Of a stretch of 64,000 nucleotides of DNA, positions 9,891-19,190 are shown one piece after another; position 1 is the first letter of the stretch, and every line of letters starts with the position of its first letter. Location: assembly GCA_965212025.1 (NCBI GenBank), contig OZ243039.1, positions 1,426,001 through 1,490,000 of the forward strand. The letters run 5' to 3'. Source of the stretch: G965212025 sp965212025 (GTDB taxonomy: Bacteria > Pseudomonadota > Gammaproteobacteria > Poriferisulfidales > Oxydemutatoraceae). The notes beneath the pieces are model-generated. The model was not told where the DNA came from. It did no database searches and worked only from the letters and a program-made list of their open reading frames with translations. The translations under genes and the position numbers were made by a program.

Positions 9891-10878
9891 TGGTGTGGGG
9901 AACCTGCCGGGAGTACTTGCCGAGAGAGTGTCGGTAATGGGGGTCATAGTGCTCGCCAAGCAGACTGGAGATGACTTTTTCCGTACTCCCCTCCTGGTGC
10001 CAAGCCAGCCATTTTGTGATTTTCTCTTTGCCGACGAAAGGAGTCAGTTTCGTCAGCGCTTCTTCAAGCAAAGTGAGATCACTCAGGAAGTGCGCGTATT
10101 CTTTTTTCAGGAATTCTGCGCGCCGGTCACGAGGCGCTTCGAGAAGCAGGTGCTCGGCGCAACGTAACTGTTTGAACATGGCATTCGGTAACTGTATTTT
10201 GCCAATACGCCGACTTTCCGCTTCCACGAAAACCGGACGTGTTGGGTCAAAGTGCCGAAGCTCCCTGCACAGCAGACTTTCAAAGCGACGCTGGGCAGGC
10301 TGTTTCCCGGAGAGCGGTTCACCCAGCACCGAGCCACGATGGTTGGCAATTTCTTCCAGGAGCAGGCACTGTGCCCCACGCGCCTTGAGATGTTCCAGAA
10401 GGCGGCTTTTTCCGACCCCCGTAGGGCCAGCCAAGGCAATAAAGCGTAGCTGGGCAGGCACGGTTTCCAGCGTCAACAGCACCTCCCGCCTGTAGCTTTT
10501 GTAACCGCCGGGTAATTGCGTGGCTCGCCACCCCACTTGGTTCAACACATCGGTCATGGCGTAGCTGCGCTGTCCGCCACGCCAGCAATAGACCAAAGGT
10601 CGCCATTCCTGGTCAAAGTGCGAAAAGTGTTCAGACAAATGTTTGGAGATATTCAGCGACACGATAGCCGCCCCGACTTTTCTCGCCGAAAAGGGTGAAT
10701 CTTGAGTGAACAGAGTTCCGACCTTTTGACGCTCCCCATCATCGAGTACCGGAAAGTTCTTTGCCCCCGGAATATAGTCGTCTGCGTACTCCGCGGGCGA
10801 GCGCACGTCGATAATTGTTGGGTAGGACTCCATCTGTGATAGCTTCCACTGCTCGGAACCGCGTGCTTTTTTCACCAT
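9799..10878 (-). CDS. mnmH: tRNA 2-selenouridine synthase (MnmH/SelU)
   Basis: Replaces sulfur by selenium in the wobble 2-thiouridine of certain tRNAs, using selenophosphate, through a geranylated intermediate. An N-terminal rhodanese domain starts at IIDVRSPAEY and has its active Cys in LVYCWRGGQRS. A P-loop domain with GPTGVGKS follows. Starting at ATG 10878 gives 359 residues, close to the E. coli enzyme; the frame is open to 10905. The start codon overlaps the divergent selD start. MnmH consumes the product of SelD, so the pairing is functional. The last ~90 bp are repeated in array B. Confidence 0.93.
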   Translation of the reverse strand: MVKKARGSEQWKLSQMESYPTIIDVRSPAEYADDYIPGAKNFPVLDDGERQKVGTLFTQDSPFSARKVGAAIVSLNISKHLSEHFSHFDQEWRPLVYCWRGGQRSYAMTDVLNQVGWRATQLPGGYKSYRREVLLTLETVPAQLRFIALAGPTGVGKSRLLEHLKARGAQCLLLEEIANHRGSVLGEPLSGKQPAQRRFESLLCRELRHFDPTRPVFVEAESRRIGKIQLPNAMFKQLRCAEHLLLEAPRDRRAEFLKKEYAHFLSDLTLLEEALTKLTPFVGKEKITKWLAWHQEGSTEKVISSLLGEHYDPHYRHSLGKYSRQVPHTTSLTFPEVSDVVLERASAQILAGLGLGHKI

Positions 10879-11926
10879 GTTTGCGAAGTTAACAAAATTC
10901 TCCACTCAGGGTGGCTGCGGCTGCAAGATTCCCCCCGCCATTCTCGAAGAATTGCTGGCTGACATTGTTGGCGGGCACGCCATGGCTCCCGATGCCTTGC
11001 TCGCAGGGGGCGGTCTTGATGACGCTGCGGTTTGGCGTCTTGACGGCCAGCGCGCCCTGCTGGTCACGACCGATTTTTTTACCCCTCTGCTGGATGACCC
11101 ATTCGACTTTGGTCGTGTGGCTGCGGCCAATGCGCTTTCAGATATTTACGCGATGGGTGGAAAGCCCTTGTTTGCGCTCAGTGTTTTGGCTGTACCGCTG
11201 AAAAAACTGGGCGTGCCGGCAGTCAGGGAAATTCTGCGCGGTGCCCGGGAAAAATGCTCAGAGGCGGGAATCCCGCTTGCCGGTGGCCACTCGATTGAAA
11301 TTGCAGAACCGGTATTCGGACTCGTGGTTATTGGCGAAGTCGAAACGAGGTACTTACGTTTCAAGACCACCGGGCGTGCCGGAGACACCTTGGTGCTCGG
11401 CAAAGCCCTGGGAACCGGAATGCTGGCTGCCGCGTTTCGAAAAGGGCAACTTTCGAGAGCAGACCAGGATGGCATGTTGGAAGTACTGACCCGGTTGAAC
11501 TCAATCGGAGGAGAAATTGCCAGGCTACCGGGAGTTCATGCCATGACCGACATCACCGGATTTGGCTTGCTGGGTCACCTTATGGAAATGTGTCGGGGTG
11601 CCAATTTGGGAGCCGAGCTTCGTATGGAGAAAGTACCGTTGCTCGCTGCTGCCATTCCCTTTGCCCAATCCGGTATTTTGAGTGGTGCCGTGGGCAGAAA
11701 CCGAGACAGCATTGCGAGCCACCTTAGGGTTGTTGGGGACATCGCTGCCTGGCGTCAGGATTTTCTGTTTGACCCGCAGACGAACGGTGGACTTCTGGTG
11801 TCCTGCGCACCGACAGTGCTTGAAGAAGTGCTGGCACTGTTTCAGGGGAATGGCTTCCCGGAAGCGAGTGTGGTGGGCCAGCTCAGGCAGGAAAGTGGCA
11901 TCTCTGTCCACGCCGAAACCGGATGA
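10877..11926 (+). CDS. selD: Selenide, water dikinase (Cys form)
   Basis: Makes selenophosphate from selenide and ATP. The product begins MFAKLTKFSTQGGCGCKIPP; the GCGCK loop carries the active cysteine (C14, where some species have selenocysteine) and Lys17. Further signatures are GGGLDDAAV for ATP/Mg binding, ANALSDIYAMGG, and GGHSIE. Length (349) is normal. No selA, selB or SECIS-bearing gene is in the window, so here its visible purpose is supply of MnmH. It starts head-to-head with mnmH, leaving no private promoter space. Confidence 0.95.
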   Translation: MFAKLTKFSTQGGCGCKIPPAILEELLADIVGGHAMAPDALLAGGGLDDAAVWRLDGQRALLVTTDFFTPLLDDPFDFGRVAAANALSDIYAMGGKPLFALSVLAVPLKKLGVPAVREILRGAREKCSEAGIPLAGGHSIEIAEPVFGLVVIGEVETRYLRFKTTGRAGDTLVLGKALGTGMLAAAFRKGQLSRADQDGMLEVLTRLNSIGGEIARLPGVHAMTDITGFGLLGHLMEMCRGANLGAELRMEKVPLLAAAIPFAQSGILSGAVGRNRDSIASHLRVVGDIAAWRQDFLFDPQTNGGLLVSCAPTVLEEVLALFQGNGFPEASVVGQLRQESGISVHAETG

Positions 11927-11980
11927 CCGGATTTCGTGAATGGCGTGATGAGATTGTTGGCAGGTGGCGGAAAGCGCTTT

Positions 11981-12015
11981 GGAACCGGAAAACACTGTGA
12001 CGGTTCCCTTTCTTT
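11981..12015 (+). terminator. Probable intrinsic terminator of selD
   Basis: A 7-bp perfect stem (ggaaccg at 11981-11987 with cggttcc at 12001-12007) with a 13-base loop is followed by the pyrimidine run ctttctttcc. It lies 55 bp after the selD stop and before nadA. Confidence 0.6.
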
Positions 12016-12137
12016 CCGTTCAGCCTTGCAGTGTTTGCGAACGCAAAAAGATTTGTCTCGTTGTCGGCAGAGCCAGGAAGTCGCGTGGAAGTCGCAGGTC
12101 GCAACATGAAGTGTCGCAGGATGCTTGCATAGCAGGC

Positions 12138-12143
12138 TATAAT
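12138..12143 (+). promoter_or_regulatory. TATAAT -10 box upstream of nadA
   Basis: A consensus TATAAT ends 8 bases before ATG 12152 of nadA. No convincing -35 box sits 16-18 bp upstream. If used, transcription would start at or next to the start codon, giving a leaderless message; if ATG 12164 is the start, the leader is about 12 bases. Confidence 0.4.
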
Positions 12144-12151
12144 TGAAAAGC

Positions 12152-13210
12152 ATGAGTGTTCCCATGGGTACGTTGCAGCGGTACGTGGTTCCCACGACAG
12201 CTACGGTTTGTGCGAGCGTACCAGAGTATTTCGGAGATGAGCGCACCGGGCGCATGGCGCGCATCGCCCGCAAACTACGCGCCCGAAATGCCGTCCTCGT
12301 TGCCCATTACTACACCCAAGAGGTGCTGCAGGAGCTGGCAGAGAGCACCGGAGGGCTGGTTTCCGACTCTTTGGAAATGGCCAGATTTGGCCACGCTTCC
12401 GACGCCACGACTTTGGTGGTGGCAGGAGTGAAGTTCATGGGCGAGACCGCGAAAATTCTCAGCCCGGAGAAAACGGTCTTGATGCCTACGCTGGAAGCCA
12501 CCTGCTCGCTGGACTTAAGTTGCCCAGCCGACCGCTTCTCGGAATTTTGCAAACAACACCCAGACCGTGTTGTTGTGGTTTATGCGAACACCAGCGCCGC
12601 GGTCAAAGCCCAAGCCGACTGGGTAGTGACTTCCAGCATTGCGGTTCGGGTCATTGCCAAACTCATGGACGAGGGCAAGAAAATTCTCTGGGCTCCCGAC
12701 CGCTACCTGGGACGCTACATTCGGCAGGTAACCGGTGCCGACATGTTGTTGTGGCAAGGCAGCTGTGTGGTTCACGAAGAATTCAAGTATCGAGGCCTGC
12801 AGGAAATGAAAAAACGCCATCCCGACGCGGCAGTTTTGGTACACCCAGAATCCCCCGAGGAAGTTATTCGCCTGGCAGATGCTGTCGGCTCAACCACGGC
12901 GCTGATCAATGCCGCCAAAACACTGCCCAACAAACAATTTATCGTCGCCACGGACAACCGGATTTTTTACAAAATGAAACAACTGGCTCCCGACTGCGAG
13001 TTTCTCGAAGCCCCCACGGCAGGCGAAGGAGCGACCTGCAAGAGCTGCGCGCATTGTCCATGGATGGCGATGAACGGCCTGGATAACCTCGAAGAGGTAT
13101 TGGACAACGGCAACAACGAAATTTTTGTCGATGACCTGATTCGGCGCAAAGCGTTCGAATCAACGCAAAGAATGATCGATTTTGCAAACAGTCTTCCCCG
13201 ATCCCATTGA
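12152..13210 (+). CDS. nadA: Quinolinate synthase
   Basis: Condenses iminoaspartate with dihydroxyacetone phosphate to quinolinate in NAD synthesis; it is a 4Fe-4S enzyme. Visible signatures are AHYYTQEVLQELAE near the N-terminus, GVKFMGETAKIL, and three cluster cysteines in the segments ATCSLDLSCP, QGSCVVHEEF and CKSCAHCPWM. The last carries the C-x2-C-x2-C-P-W-M pattern of the family. Candidate starts are ATG 12152 and ATG 12164; a TTG at 12143 is in frame but overlaps the -10 box. Length (~352) matches. No nadB or nadC is adjacent. Confidence 0.94.
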   Translation: MSVPMGTLQRYVVPTTATVCASVPEYFGDERTGRMARIARKLRARNAVLVAHYYTQEVLQELAESTGGLVSDSLEMARFGHASDATTLVVAGVKFMGETAKILSPEKTVLMPTLEATCSLDLSCPADRFSEFCKQHPDRVVVVYANTSAAVKAQADWVVTSSIAVRVIAKLMDEGKKILWAPDRYLGRYIRQVTGADMLLWQGSCVVHEEFKYRGLQEMKKRHPDAAVLVHPESPEEVIRLADAVGSTTALINAAKTLPNKQFIVATDNRIFYKMKQLAPDCEFLEAPTAGEGATCKSCAHCPWMAMNGLDNLEEVLDNGNNEIFVDDLIRRKAFESTQRMIDFANSLPRSH

Positions 13211-13279
13211 AAATGAAGAGTCATGCTGCGCCTTCACTCGTTTGGATTTTAGTAGCAGCATTGGATGGAGAGAATAAAA

Positions 13280-13552
13280 ATGGAAAAACGGTCGCATATT
13301 GTTGAACTGATGGAAGGGGTGTGCCGCGAGCTGCCCGAAGTTTTTGGTGAAGTCAAAAGAGGACTAAAAGCTGGCGTTGAGCCGGTTGTGCGAAAACTGG
13401 ACATGGTCAGCCGCGAGGAATTTGATATTCAAAAGCGGGTACTGGAAAAACTGCATGAACGGCTGGACAAACTGGAGCAACGCCTGGAAGCATTATCGCA
13501 GCCGGACTCGGGGTCGGATTCGGGTTCTGACTCAGGAAACGAAAGAGACTAG
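13280..13552 (+). CDS. ubiK: Ubiquinone biosynthesis accessory factor UbiK
   Basis: Small coiled-coil protein (YqiC family) that assists the UbiJ/UbiK ubiquinone assembly complex. The diagnostic segment is LDMVSREEFDIQKRVLEKL followed by a leucine-zipper-like helix. ATG 13280 is preferred over ATG 13265 because ggagag lies at a good distance upstream. The C-terminus ends in a Ser-Asp rich tail (three SDSG-like repeats) that is not normal for the family. In many gammaproteobacteria ubiK sits next to comM; here comM is 6.3 kb away, beyond an island. Confidence 0.88.
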   Translation: MEKRSHIVELMEGVCRELPEVFGEVKRGLKAGVEPVVRKLDMVSREEFDIQKRVLEKLHERLDKLEQRLEALSQPDSGSDSGSDSGNERD

Positions 13553-13698
13553 CCGAGGCAAGGCTTTTCTGTCCTGAGCCAGCCGCTCCATGTTGGTTTT
13601 GGCGGTTCAGGCGAGCGTAAGAGTAGGGGGAAGTAAAATGGAAGCAGATATAGTCAAAAACAGGTTTGGAACCTCCAAAGCCTCCTAGCTACTGGTGT

Positions 13699-14241
13699 CT
13701 ATCGTTCTTTCTTGATCTTCTGGACTGACGCTGCGGAGATGCCTAGGTAGTTGGCAGTCCTCCGAATGCTCATTTTCTCATCAAGACAAGCCCAGACAGC
13801 TTGACGGTCAATGCTGTTTTGTCTGCCCTTGTACTTACCAGCTTGCTGGGCTTTCACGATGCCTTCACGCTGATGTTCTAGCACCATTTCACGCTCAAAC
13901 TGACAAACAGCTTCCAGCACTATCAGCATGAGCTTGTTCGCAGGTTCTGTTCTGTCTGCCTTGAACGTTAAGGCCTCTTTTCTGAACTTTACTACCACAC
14001 CCTTGGTGTTGAAGAACCTAAGCTGGCCAATCAAGTCTCCAACGTTACGAGCCAGACGGCTCATGTCATGGACAACTACTGTGTCACCCACCTTAGCGTA
14101 GTCTTTTAACCGACCAAGAGCCGGTCGGTTCGTGCTGTTGCCTGAGCACGTGTCCTCAAACGTCCTGTCCAGCACTATTCCGTCCAGCTGACGGGCTGTG
14201 CTTTTGTCAACACCAGACACTCGAATGTAACCCAACTGCAT
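13699..14241 (-). CDS. Serine recombinase (resolvase/invertase family)
   Basis: Site-specific recombinase of the small serine family. The catalytic Ser9 is in YIRVSGVDKS, the arginine-containing motif is HDMSRLARNVGDL, and the long E helix contains FEREMVLEHQREGI. A short C-terminal helix-turn-helix (RRTANYLGISAASVQKI) binds DNA. At 180 residues it is near full length. It is convergent with ubiK and lies at the left edge of the island separating ubiK and comM, so it may be the agent or a remnant of that insertion. I did not find matching crossover sites. Confidence 0.88.
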   Translation of the reverse strand: MQLGYIRVSGVDKSTARQLDGIVLDRTFEDTCSGNSTNRPALGRLKDYAKVGDTVVVHDMSRLARNVGDLIGQLRFFNTKGVVVKFRKEALTFKADRTEPANKLMLIVLEAVCQFEREMVLEHQREGIVKAQQAGKYKGRQNSIDRQAVWACLDEKMSIRRTANYLGISAASVQKIKKER

Positions 14242-14408
14242 GGCACGTAATCCTGTGCCACTATTGAAAAAATAACTTAAAAAAGTACAATTTCGGTTAG
14301 TTCAGGTGTGTTTTGCACCTATTCCGAGGGTGGTTCGGTCGCCTTCGTTTCAGGCTTCTGTGGACTACTCCTGACCCAATATCTCACGCAACAGGGAAGA
14401 CGACCGTT

Positions 14409-15107
14409 ATGAGGTTATTTCTGACCCTGTTATTTCTGTTATCCCTGCCTCTTTCAGCGGAAGAGAAAGCGTTCAGTTTTTCCCAAGCCAAGAGACAGCT
14501 AGTCAATGTCTATCAGACAGAGGTCAACCCAGTGTCGCTTTACTGTGGCTGCGACATATTTTTCAAGAATAACAAGCCAAAACCTAACCTGAGGTCATGT
14601 GGCTACGCAGTGCGCAAGCAGCAGAAGCGAGCCAACCGTGTAGAGTGGGAACACGTTGTTTCAGCATGGGAATATGGGCACGAAAGGCAGTGTTGGCAGA
14701 AATCGAAAGGGGGTCGTAAGAGCTGTGCCAAAACAGACACAGCGTTCCGCTCTTTTGAGGGAGACATGCACAATCTGTTTCCGGCTGTTGGTGAAGTGAA
14801 TGGTGACCGCAGCAACTACAGATTTGGGCTACTTGCTTCCCGGGCTTCCGATCAATATGGCGAGTGTTTGATGAAGGTGGACTTTAAACGGCGAGTCGCA
14901 GAGCCACCAGTGAGCAGTCGTGGCACCATTGCCAGAGCCTACTTCTACATGTCGGATAAGCATGGGCTGACGCTGAGCACCGAACAGAGGGCTCTGTTCA
15001 ACACATGGGACGAGCGGCACCTGCCGACAGAAATCGAATGCCGCATCCACGAGAAAGTGTCAGAGGTTCAGGGAGACAGGAACCCGTATATTTCCAGTCG
15101 CTGTTAA
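14409..15107 (+). CDS. endA: Endonuclease I, periplasmic or secreted DNase
   Basis: Non-specific nuclease of the EndA/Vvn family. A signal peptide (MRLFLTLLFLLSLPLSAEE) is followed by the mature enzyme. The beta-beta-alpha metal motif reads RVEWEHVVSAWEYGH, with catalytic His in WEHVV, and the metal-binding Asn lies in GDMHNLFPAVGEVNGDRSN. Several Cys pairs fit disulfides of a periplasmic protein. ATG 14409 is chosen for the signal peptide; ggaag lies upstream. It sits inside the island. Length (232) is typical. Confidence 0.92.
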   Translation: MRLFLTLLFLLSLPLSAEEKAFSFSQAKRQLVNVYQTEVNPVSLYCGCDIFFKNNKPKPNLRSCGYAVRKQQKRANRVEWEHVVSAWEYGHERQCWQKSKGGRKSCAKTDTAFRSFEGDMHNLFPAVGEVNGDRSNYRFGLLASRASDQYGECLMKVDFKRRVAEPPVSSRGTIARAYFYMSDKHGLTLSTEQRALFNTWDERHLPTEIECRIHEKVSEVQGDRNPYISSRC

Positions 15108-15350
15108 AAGTCATTGCCCCAGCCTTTGGGCATTTTTATTCACTTTCATAGTCCAATCTAATACGCCTATTCTTAATTTTTGCCAAGATTTACGACCGTC
15201 GCCTTTAGCAGGATGGAAGGCTTTTTGGTGAGGTAGGAGTGTTAGAGCAAACCGACCATTGTAATCATACGCTGTGCGTTAATTATCTAGGCATCATGGG
15301 TTTTCCATGACAGCGACTCGTGGTTTTTCTGTAGGCAACTAAGCCCATCT

Positions 15351-17063
15351 TCATGTCGCTCTTAACTTCTTTAATGCTATCTCAGCATCTTCGTTTCCTT
15401 GATCCACAGCTTGTCTGAACCAGTAAACCGCCTGTTTATAGTCTTTTTTGACACCTTTCCCTTCTTTATACATTCTGCCTAAATCAGTTTGAGCATTCTC
15501 GTTCCCTTGAACTGCTGCTTTTTTGTACCAGTAAACTGCCTGTTTATCATTACTAGTAACGCCTTTCCCTTCTTCATGCATTTTACCTAAATTATTTTGA
15601 GCACTCTCACTTCCTTGTTCTGCAGCCTGTCCGTACCAATAAACTGCCTGCTTATCATCCTTTGTAACGCCATGTCCAAGGTAATACATTTTACCTAAAT
15701 TATATTGAGCTTTTGCATTCCCTTGTTCTGCAGCTTTTCTGTACCAATAAACTGCCTGTTTACCATCCTTGGCAACTCTCTCTCCTTCATCATACATTTT
15801 ACCTAAATTATTTTGGGCATTATCATTTCCTTGTGCTGCAGCTATTCTGAACCAGCAAATTTCCTGTTTATCATCCTTGGTGACGCCATCATCATCACAC
15901 ATCATGACAAAATTATATTGTGCATCCACATCCCCTTGGCTCGCGGCTTTTTTGTACCAATAAACTGCCTGCTTATCATCCTTGTTAACACCTTTCCCTT
16001 CACTGTACATCCAACCTAAATTATACTGAGCTCTCACGTGCCCTTGATCCGCCGCTTTTTTGTACCAATAAACTACCTGTTTATCGTCCTTGGCAATTCC
16101 TCGTCCATTTCGATACATCACACCTAAATTAAATTGAGCTTTGACATCTCCTTGGTTCGCGGCTTTTCTATACCAATGGACTGCTTGATTATCGTTCTTG
16201 GTAACACCTTTACCTTCACCATACATTTTAGCCAAGTTTGACTGAGCCTCCCCGTCCCCTTGGTCCGCCGCTGCTGTGAACCAATATAGAGCCTGTTTTT
16301 CATCCTTAGTAACACCTCTTCCGTCTTCATACATTTTACCTAAATTATTCTGCGCATTCTCATTCCCTTGTTCTGCAGCTTTTTTGAACCAGTTGACAGC
16401 ATCTTTATCGTTCTTGACAACACCTTCTCCCTCATAGTACATTAAGCCTAAATTGGTTTGAGCTTCCATAAGCCCTTGCTTTGCTGCTTTTTTGTACAAA
16501 TTTACTGCCTTTTTATCATCCTTAGCGACGCCTTCTCCACAATAATACATTAAGCCTAAGCAACATTGGGCATTTGCGTGTCCTTGGTCAGCTGCTTTTC
16601 TGTACCAATAAACTGCCTGGTTGTCATCTTTGGTAACACCTTTCCCTTCATAACGCAGTAAACCCAAACCAAACTGAGCGTCCGCATAACCTTGCTCTGC
16701 CGCTCTTTTAAACCAATAATCAGCACGTTTATCATCCCTGGCAAAGCCTTCCCCATTACGGTGCATTGTGCCTAAGTTATATTGGGAATCCATGTCCCCT
16801 TGGTCTGCTGCTTTCCTTAACCAAGAAGCTGCCTGCTTATAATCCTTGGCAGAGCCTTCCCCACGATGGTACATTACGCCTAGGCCTGATTGAGCTCTTA
16901 CATCCCCTTGGTCAGCTGCTTTTCTGAACCAATAGATTGTCTGTTTCTTATCTTTAGAGACGCCTTCCCCACAATAGTAGACTGCACCTAAACTATATTG
17001 GGCTTCTATATTACCTTGCTTGGCAGCACGAAAAATGGGTTCAAGTGATACTGGTTTTTTCAT
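15351..17063 (-). CDS. Sel1-like repeat protein with about 15 repeats
   Basis: The product is almost entirely 36-residue Sel1 (SLR, TPR-like) repeats of the form AAxQGxxxAQxxLGxMYxxGxGVxKDxKQAVYWY. I count fifteen complete repeats plus a partial last one across 570 residues. There is no signal peptide or membrane helix, so it is probably cytoplasmic or exported by a dedicated system. SLR proteins act as scaffolds for protein interaction and are common in host-associated bacteria. A strong Shine-Dalgarno (aggaggag) precedes the start. The gene is AT-rich compared with the surrounding core genes. One repeat, near residue 395, is degenerate (MMCDDDG). The partner is unknown. Confidence 0.9.
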   Translation of the reverse strand: MKKPVSLEPIFRAAKQGNIEAQYSLGAVYYCGEGVSKDKKQTIYWFRKAADQGDVRAQSGLGVMYHRGEGSAKDYKQAASWLRKAADQGDMDSQYNLGTMHRNGEGFARDDKRADYWFKRAAEQGYADAQFGLGLLRYEGKGVTKDDNQAVYWYRKAADQGHANAQCCLGLMYYCGEGVAKDDKKAVNLYKKAAKQGLMEAQTNLGLMYYEGEGVVKNDKDAVNWFKKAAEQGNENAQNNLGKMYEDGRGVTKDEKQALYWFTAAADQGDGEAQSNLAKMYGEGKGVTKNDNQAVHWYRKAANQGDVKAQFNLGVMYRNGRGIAKDDKQVVYWYKKAADQGHVRAQYNLGWMYSEGKGVNKDDKQAVYWYKKAASQGDVDAQYNFVMMCDDDGVTKDDKQEICWFRIAAAQGNDNAQNNLGKMYDEGERVAKDGKQAVYWYRKAAEQGNAKAQYNLGKMYYLGHGVTKDDKQAVYWYGQAAEQGSESAQNNLGKMHEEGKGVTSNDKQAVYWYKKAAVQGNENAQTDLGRMYKEGKGVKKDYKQAVYWFRQAVDQGNEDAEIALKKLRAT

Positions 17064-17546
17064 TTTATCTTTGACTCCTCCTGAGCTTTTTGAGACTGGG
17101 TGTTGTCTGAGTCTGTAAAAACGTTACAATAATGCCTTTAATCCTCAACTATAATGAAAGTGGTCGCTTACTTTCCATATTCAGTGATGTGCATGGTACC
17201 GTTTTAAGCCCTTGATATAAGGTAAAGCGTTACCTATTTTTTCAAGTGTCTTTTAAATGCAGCTATCTCTTACATGGGCTACTCTGTGCGCTGGCAACAC
17301 CGGTAACTGAGTTGCATGGAACCAAAGCAGGTACAGACACACCTGACAGGTGGGATTTCAAAAAAGCTGCTTTTTCCATAGCGTCTTCATTTGGTTAGTA
17401 AAGTCATACTCGAATCGCTCACGACTGTTCAAGGAGTCTCCGTGTACAACACCTCGTTACAGTGCAATTCAATTCACCCTTTACTCTCTTCACAGCTAAA
17501 TTTTATTCCGGAATACTTTGTTCCAGCATGCTGGTGCAATATAACT
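17064..17546. other. Non-coding stretch upstream of Sel1 gene
   Basis: AT-rich DNA holding the Sel1 gene's ribosome site and presumably its promoter. I see no gene, RNA or repeat in it. Confidence 0.5.
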
Positions 17547-18171
17547 TCATTTTCCCGAGAAGGCCGCACCAGACCTTTCCTGAAGCACCGTTGATGTGGC
17601 AGAAAACAAATCATGAATCGCATTACGGTCGCCAGTTGCCTTTGTATAAAACGATGCCCCATCTATTTCATATATTTTGCGATTCCCCTCTTTCTCCTGC
17701 ATTTCACAACGCTTTCTATCTTTCGGGATGATGAACACCAGATATGCAGTCCAGTTGCCGCTTTTTTCCTTGAGTGCTTTATCTAATTCAGCTATGCATG
17801 CACTATAAGTTGTTGAGTTCAATGTATTATGCTTGTTCTTAATTTTTGCCAAGATTTCTTTGGAAGTATTCTCTAGGTCATAACCAGTTTTATGGCTGCC
17901 CCACCCATTTACGGAAGAAAGAATTTTTCGATGAAAATTGGCTATGGCGATGGATATTCCCGATAAAGTTAACACATATTCTTTGAAGCTCCAAAAGACC
18001 GTCTACTGTTTGTATCTTGAATGTTGATGCCACGGTAAGGCAGGAAAAAGGATCGACGACGTTTTTGTGAATTTTTGTACCTGCCTCGTCTCTGGCCTTA
18101 GCGCATCCCTCAGCGAGTGTGTTTACGGCAGAACACAGCCTGGCATCAGAAATCCAGCTTAAGTGGCTCAT
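17547..18171 (-). pseudogene. Type II restriction endonuclease remnant (Eco47II-like), frameshifted
   Basis: Two overlapping frames on the minus strand make one protein. The first half starts at ATG 18171 (MSHLSWISDARLCSAV, then KNVVDPFSCL); the second half continues in another frame (VLTLSGISIAIANFH, GYDLEN, GNWTAYLVFIIPKDR, IYEIDGASFYTKATG). The frame change lies near 17990-18010. The arrangement and the IDGASFY-ATG ending recall the Eco47II/Sau96I class of enzymes, from memory of the family. The start overlaps the methyltransferase stop as ATGA, the layout of a two-gene restriction-modification operon. With the break the nuclease should be inactive. Confidence 0.65.
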
Positions 18172-19190
18172 GCTGCCATTCCGGGTTTGAGCATTGATTT
18201 GTAAATCAACATAACGTGCTGCGCCATGCGTTCGGCGAGCAGGACTGGTACTGCATTCCCTATCTGTTTGTATTGAGAACCAAGACCTCCACAAAAATTC
18301 CAATCATCCGGGAATGTCTGTAACCTTGCAGATTCCTTTACAGTAAATGGCCTTGTCTGCTCTGGGTGGCACCTTTCGGTTTGTTTTTGGGACGGTGAGC
18401 AAAGTATTGCCAGTGAAGGCTCGTCCCAGGCCATGCGTCTTGCCATGCCTCGCCTGCCTCCCATGTCTCCCCTGTGTCCGTATGCAGCTCCCATATATTC
18501 AAACTGCACACTATCCGGCAAAGCAAGTCCAGCATCCTCCTGGAGGCACCAGATCCATGACTTTTTTCTCGCCGGGGAATAGCTTGCTCCGGGAGACTGC
18601 GGGCATCCCTTCAAGGCGTCTCTTATCGTCTTTATAGGTTTACCAGAGTCCACTATCTCAGGAGTGATGGGGCTACCCATGACCGCCGCAATGATTAACC
18701 GCTTGCGCTTTTGTGGTACCTAAAAGTCCACGGCGTTTAATAGCTGATAGTGGACGTTGTAGCCTTCTTCTTCCAGGGCATTCAAAATCCTGGAGAGCGT
18801 CTGTCCGCGATTATGGTTCAGCAGGCCTTGTACATTCTCTGCCAATACTATTTTAGGTCTGAGTTCGCGGACTGATCTCATCATTTCAAAGAACAGGTTA
18901 CCTCGTTCATCCAAGAATCCTAATCCTTTCCCTGCGGTGGAGAATGCCTGACACGGAAATCCGCCGGAAATGACGTCTACTCCTTCAAATTCAGAATAGT
19001 CCATATTTTCTACGCCGGTGTGCATTACATTCCAGTGCGGGCGATTTGCCCTTAATGTTTCTACACAGTCGCCGTCAACTTCGACCAACCCAACTGTGTC
19101 AAATCCGGCGCGTTCCAGACCTAATGCGAGACCCCGGCACCGGCAAACAACTCCAGCACTTTAGGTTTGGGTGTTCCAGTGCATTGGTGA
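18168..19190 (-). pseudogene. DNA cytosine-5 methyltransferase, broken by frameshift and stop
   Basis: C5 methyltransferase motifs appear in order on the minus strand. Motif I LELFAGAG is near 19155, motif IV GGFPCQAFSTAGKG contains the catalytic Cys, motif VI is AENVQGLL, motif VIII is QKRKRLIIA, and motif X is GNAVPVLLAE. Two lesions are visible. One base is missing at about 19132, between FAGAG and GLALGLERAGF. An in-frame TAG at 18720-18722 falls between NAVDF and VPQKRKR, where a Gly codon is usual. No start codon is obvious upstream. The gene is therefore dead unless the TAG is read through and the frameshift is a sequencing error. Confidence 0.8.
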
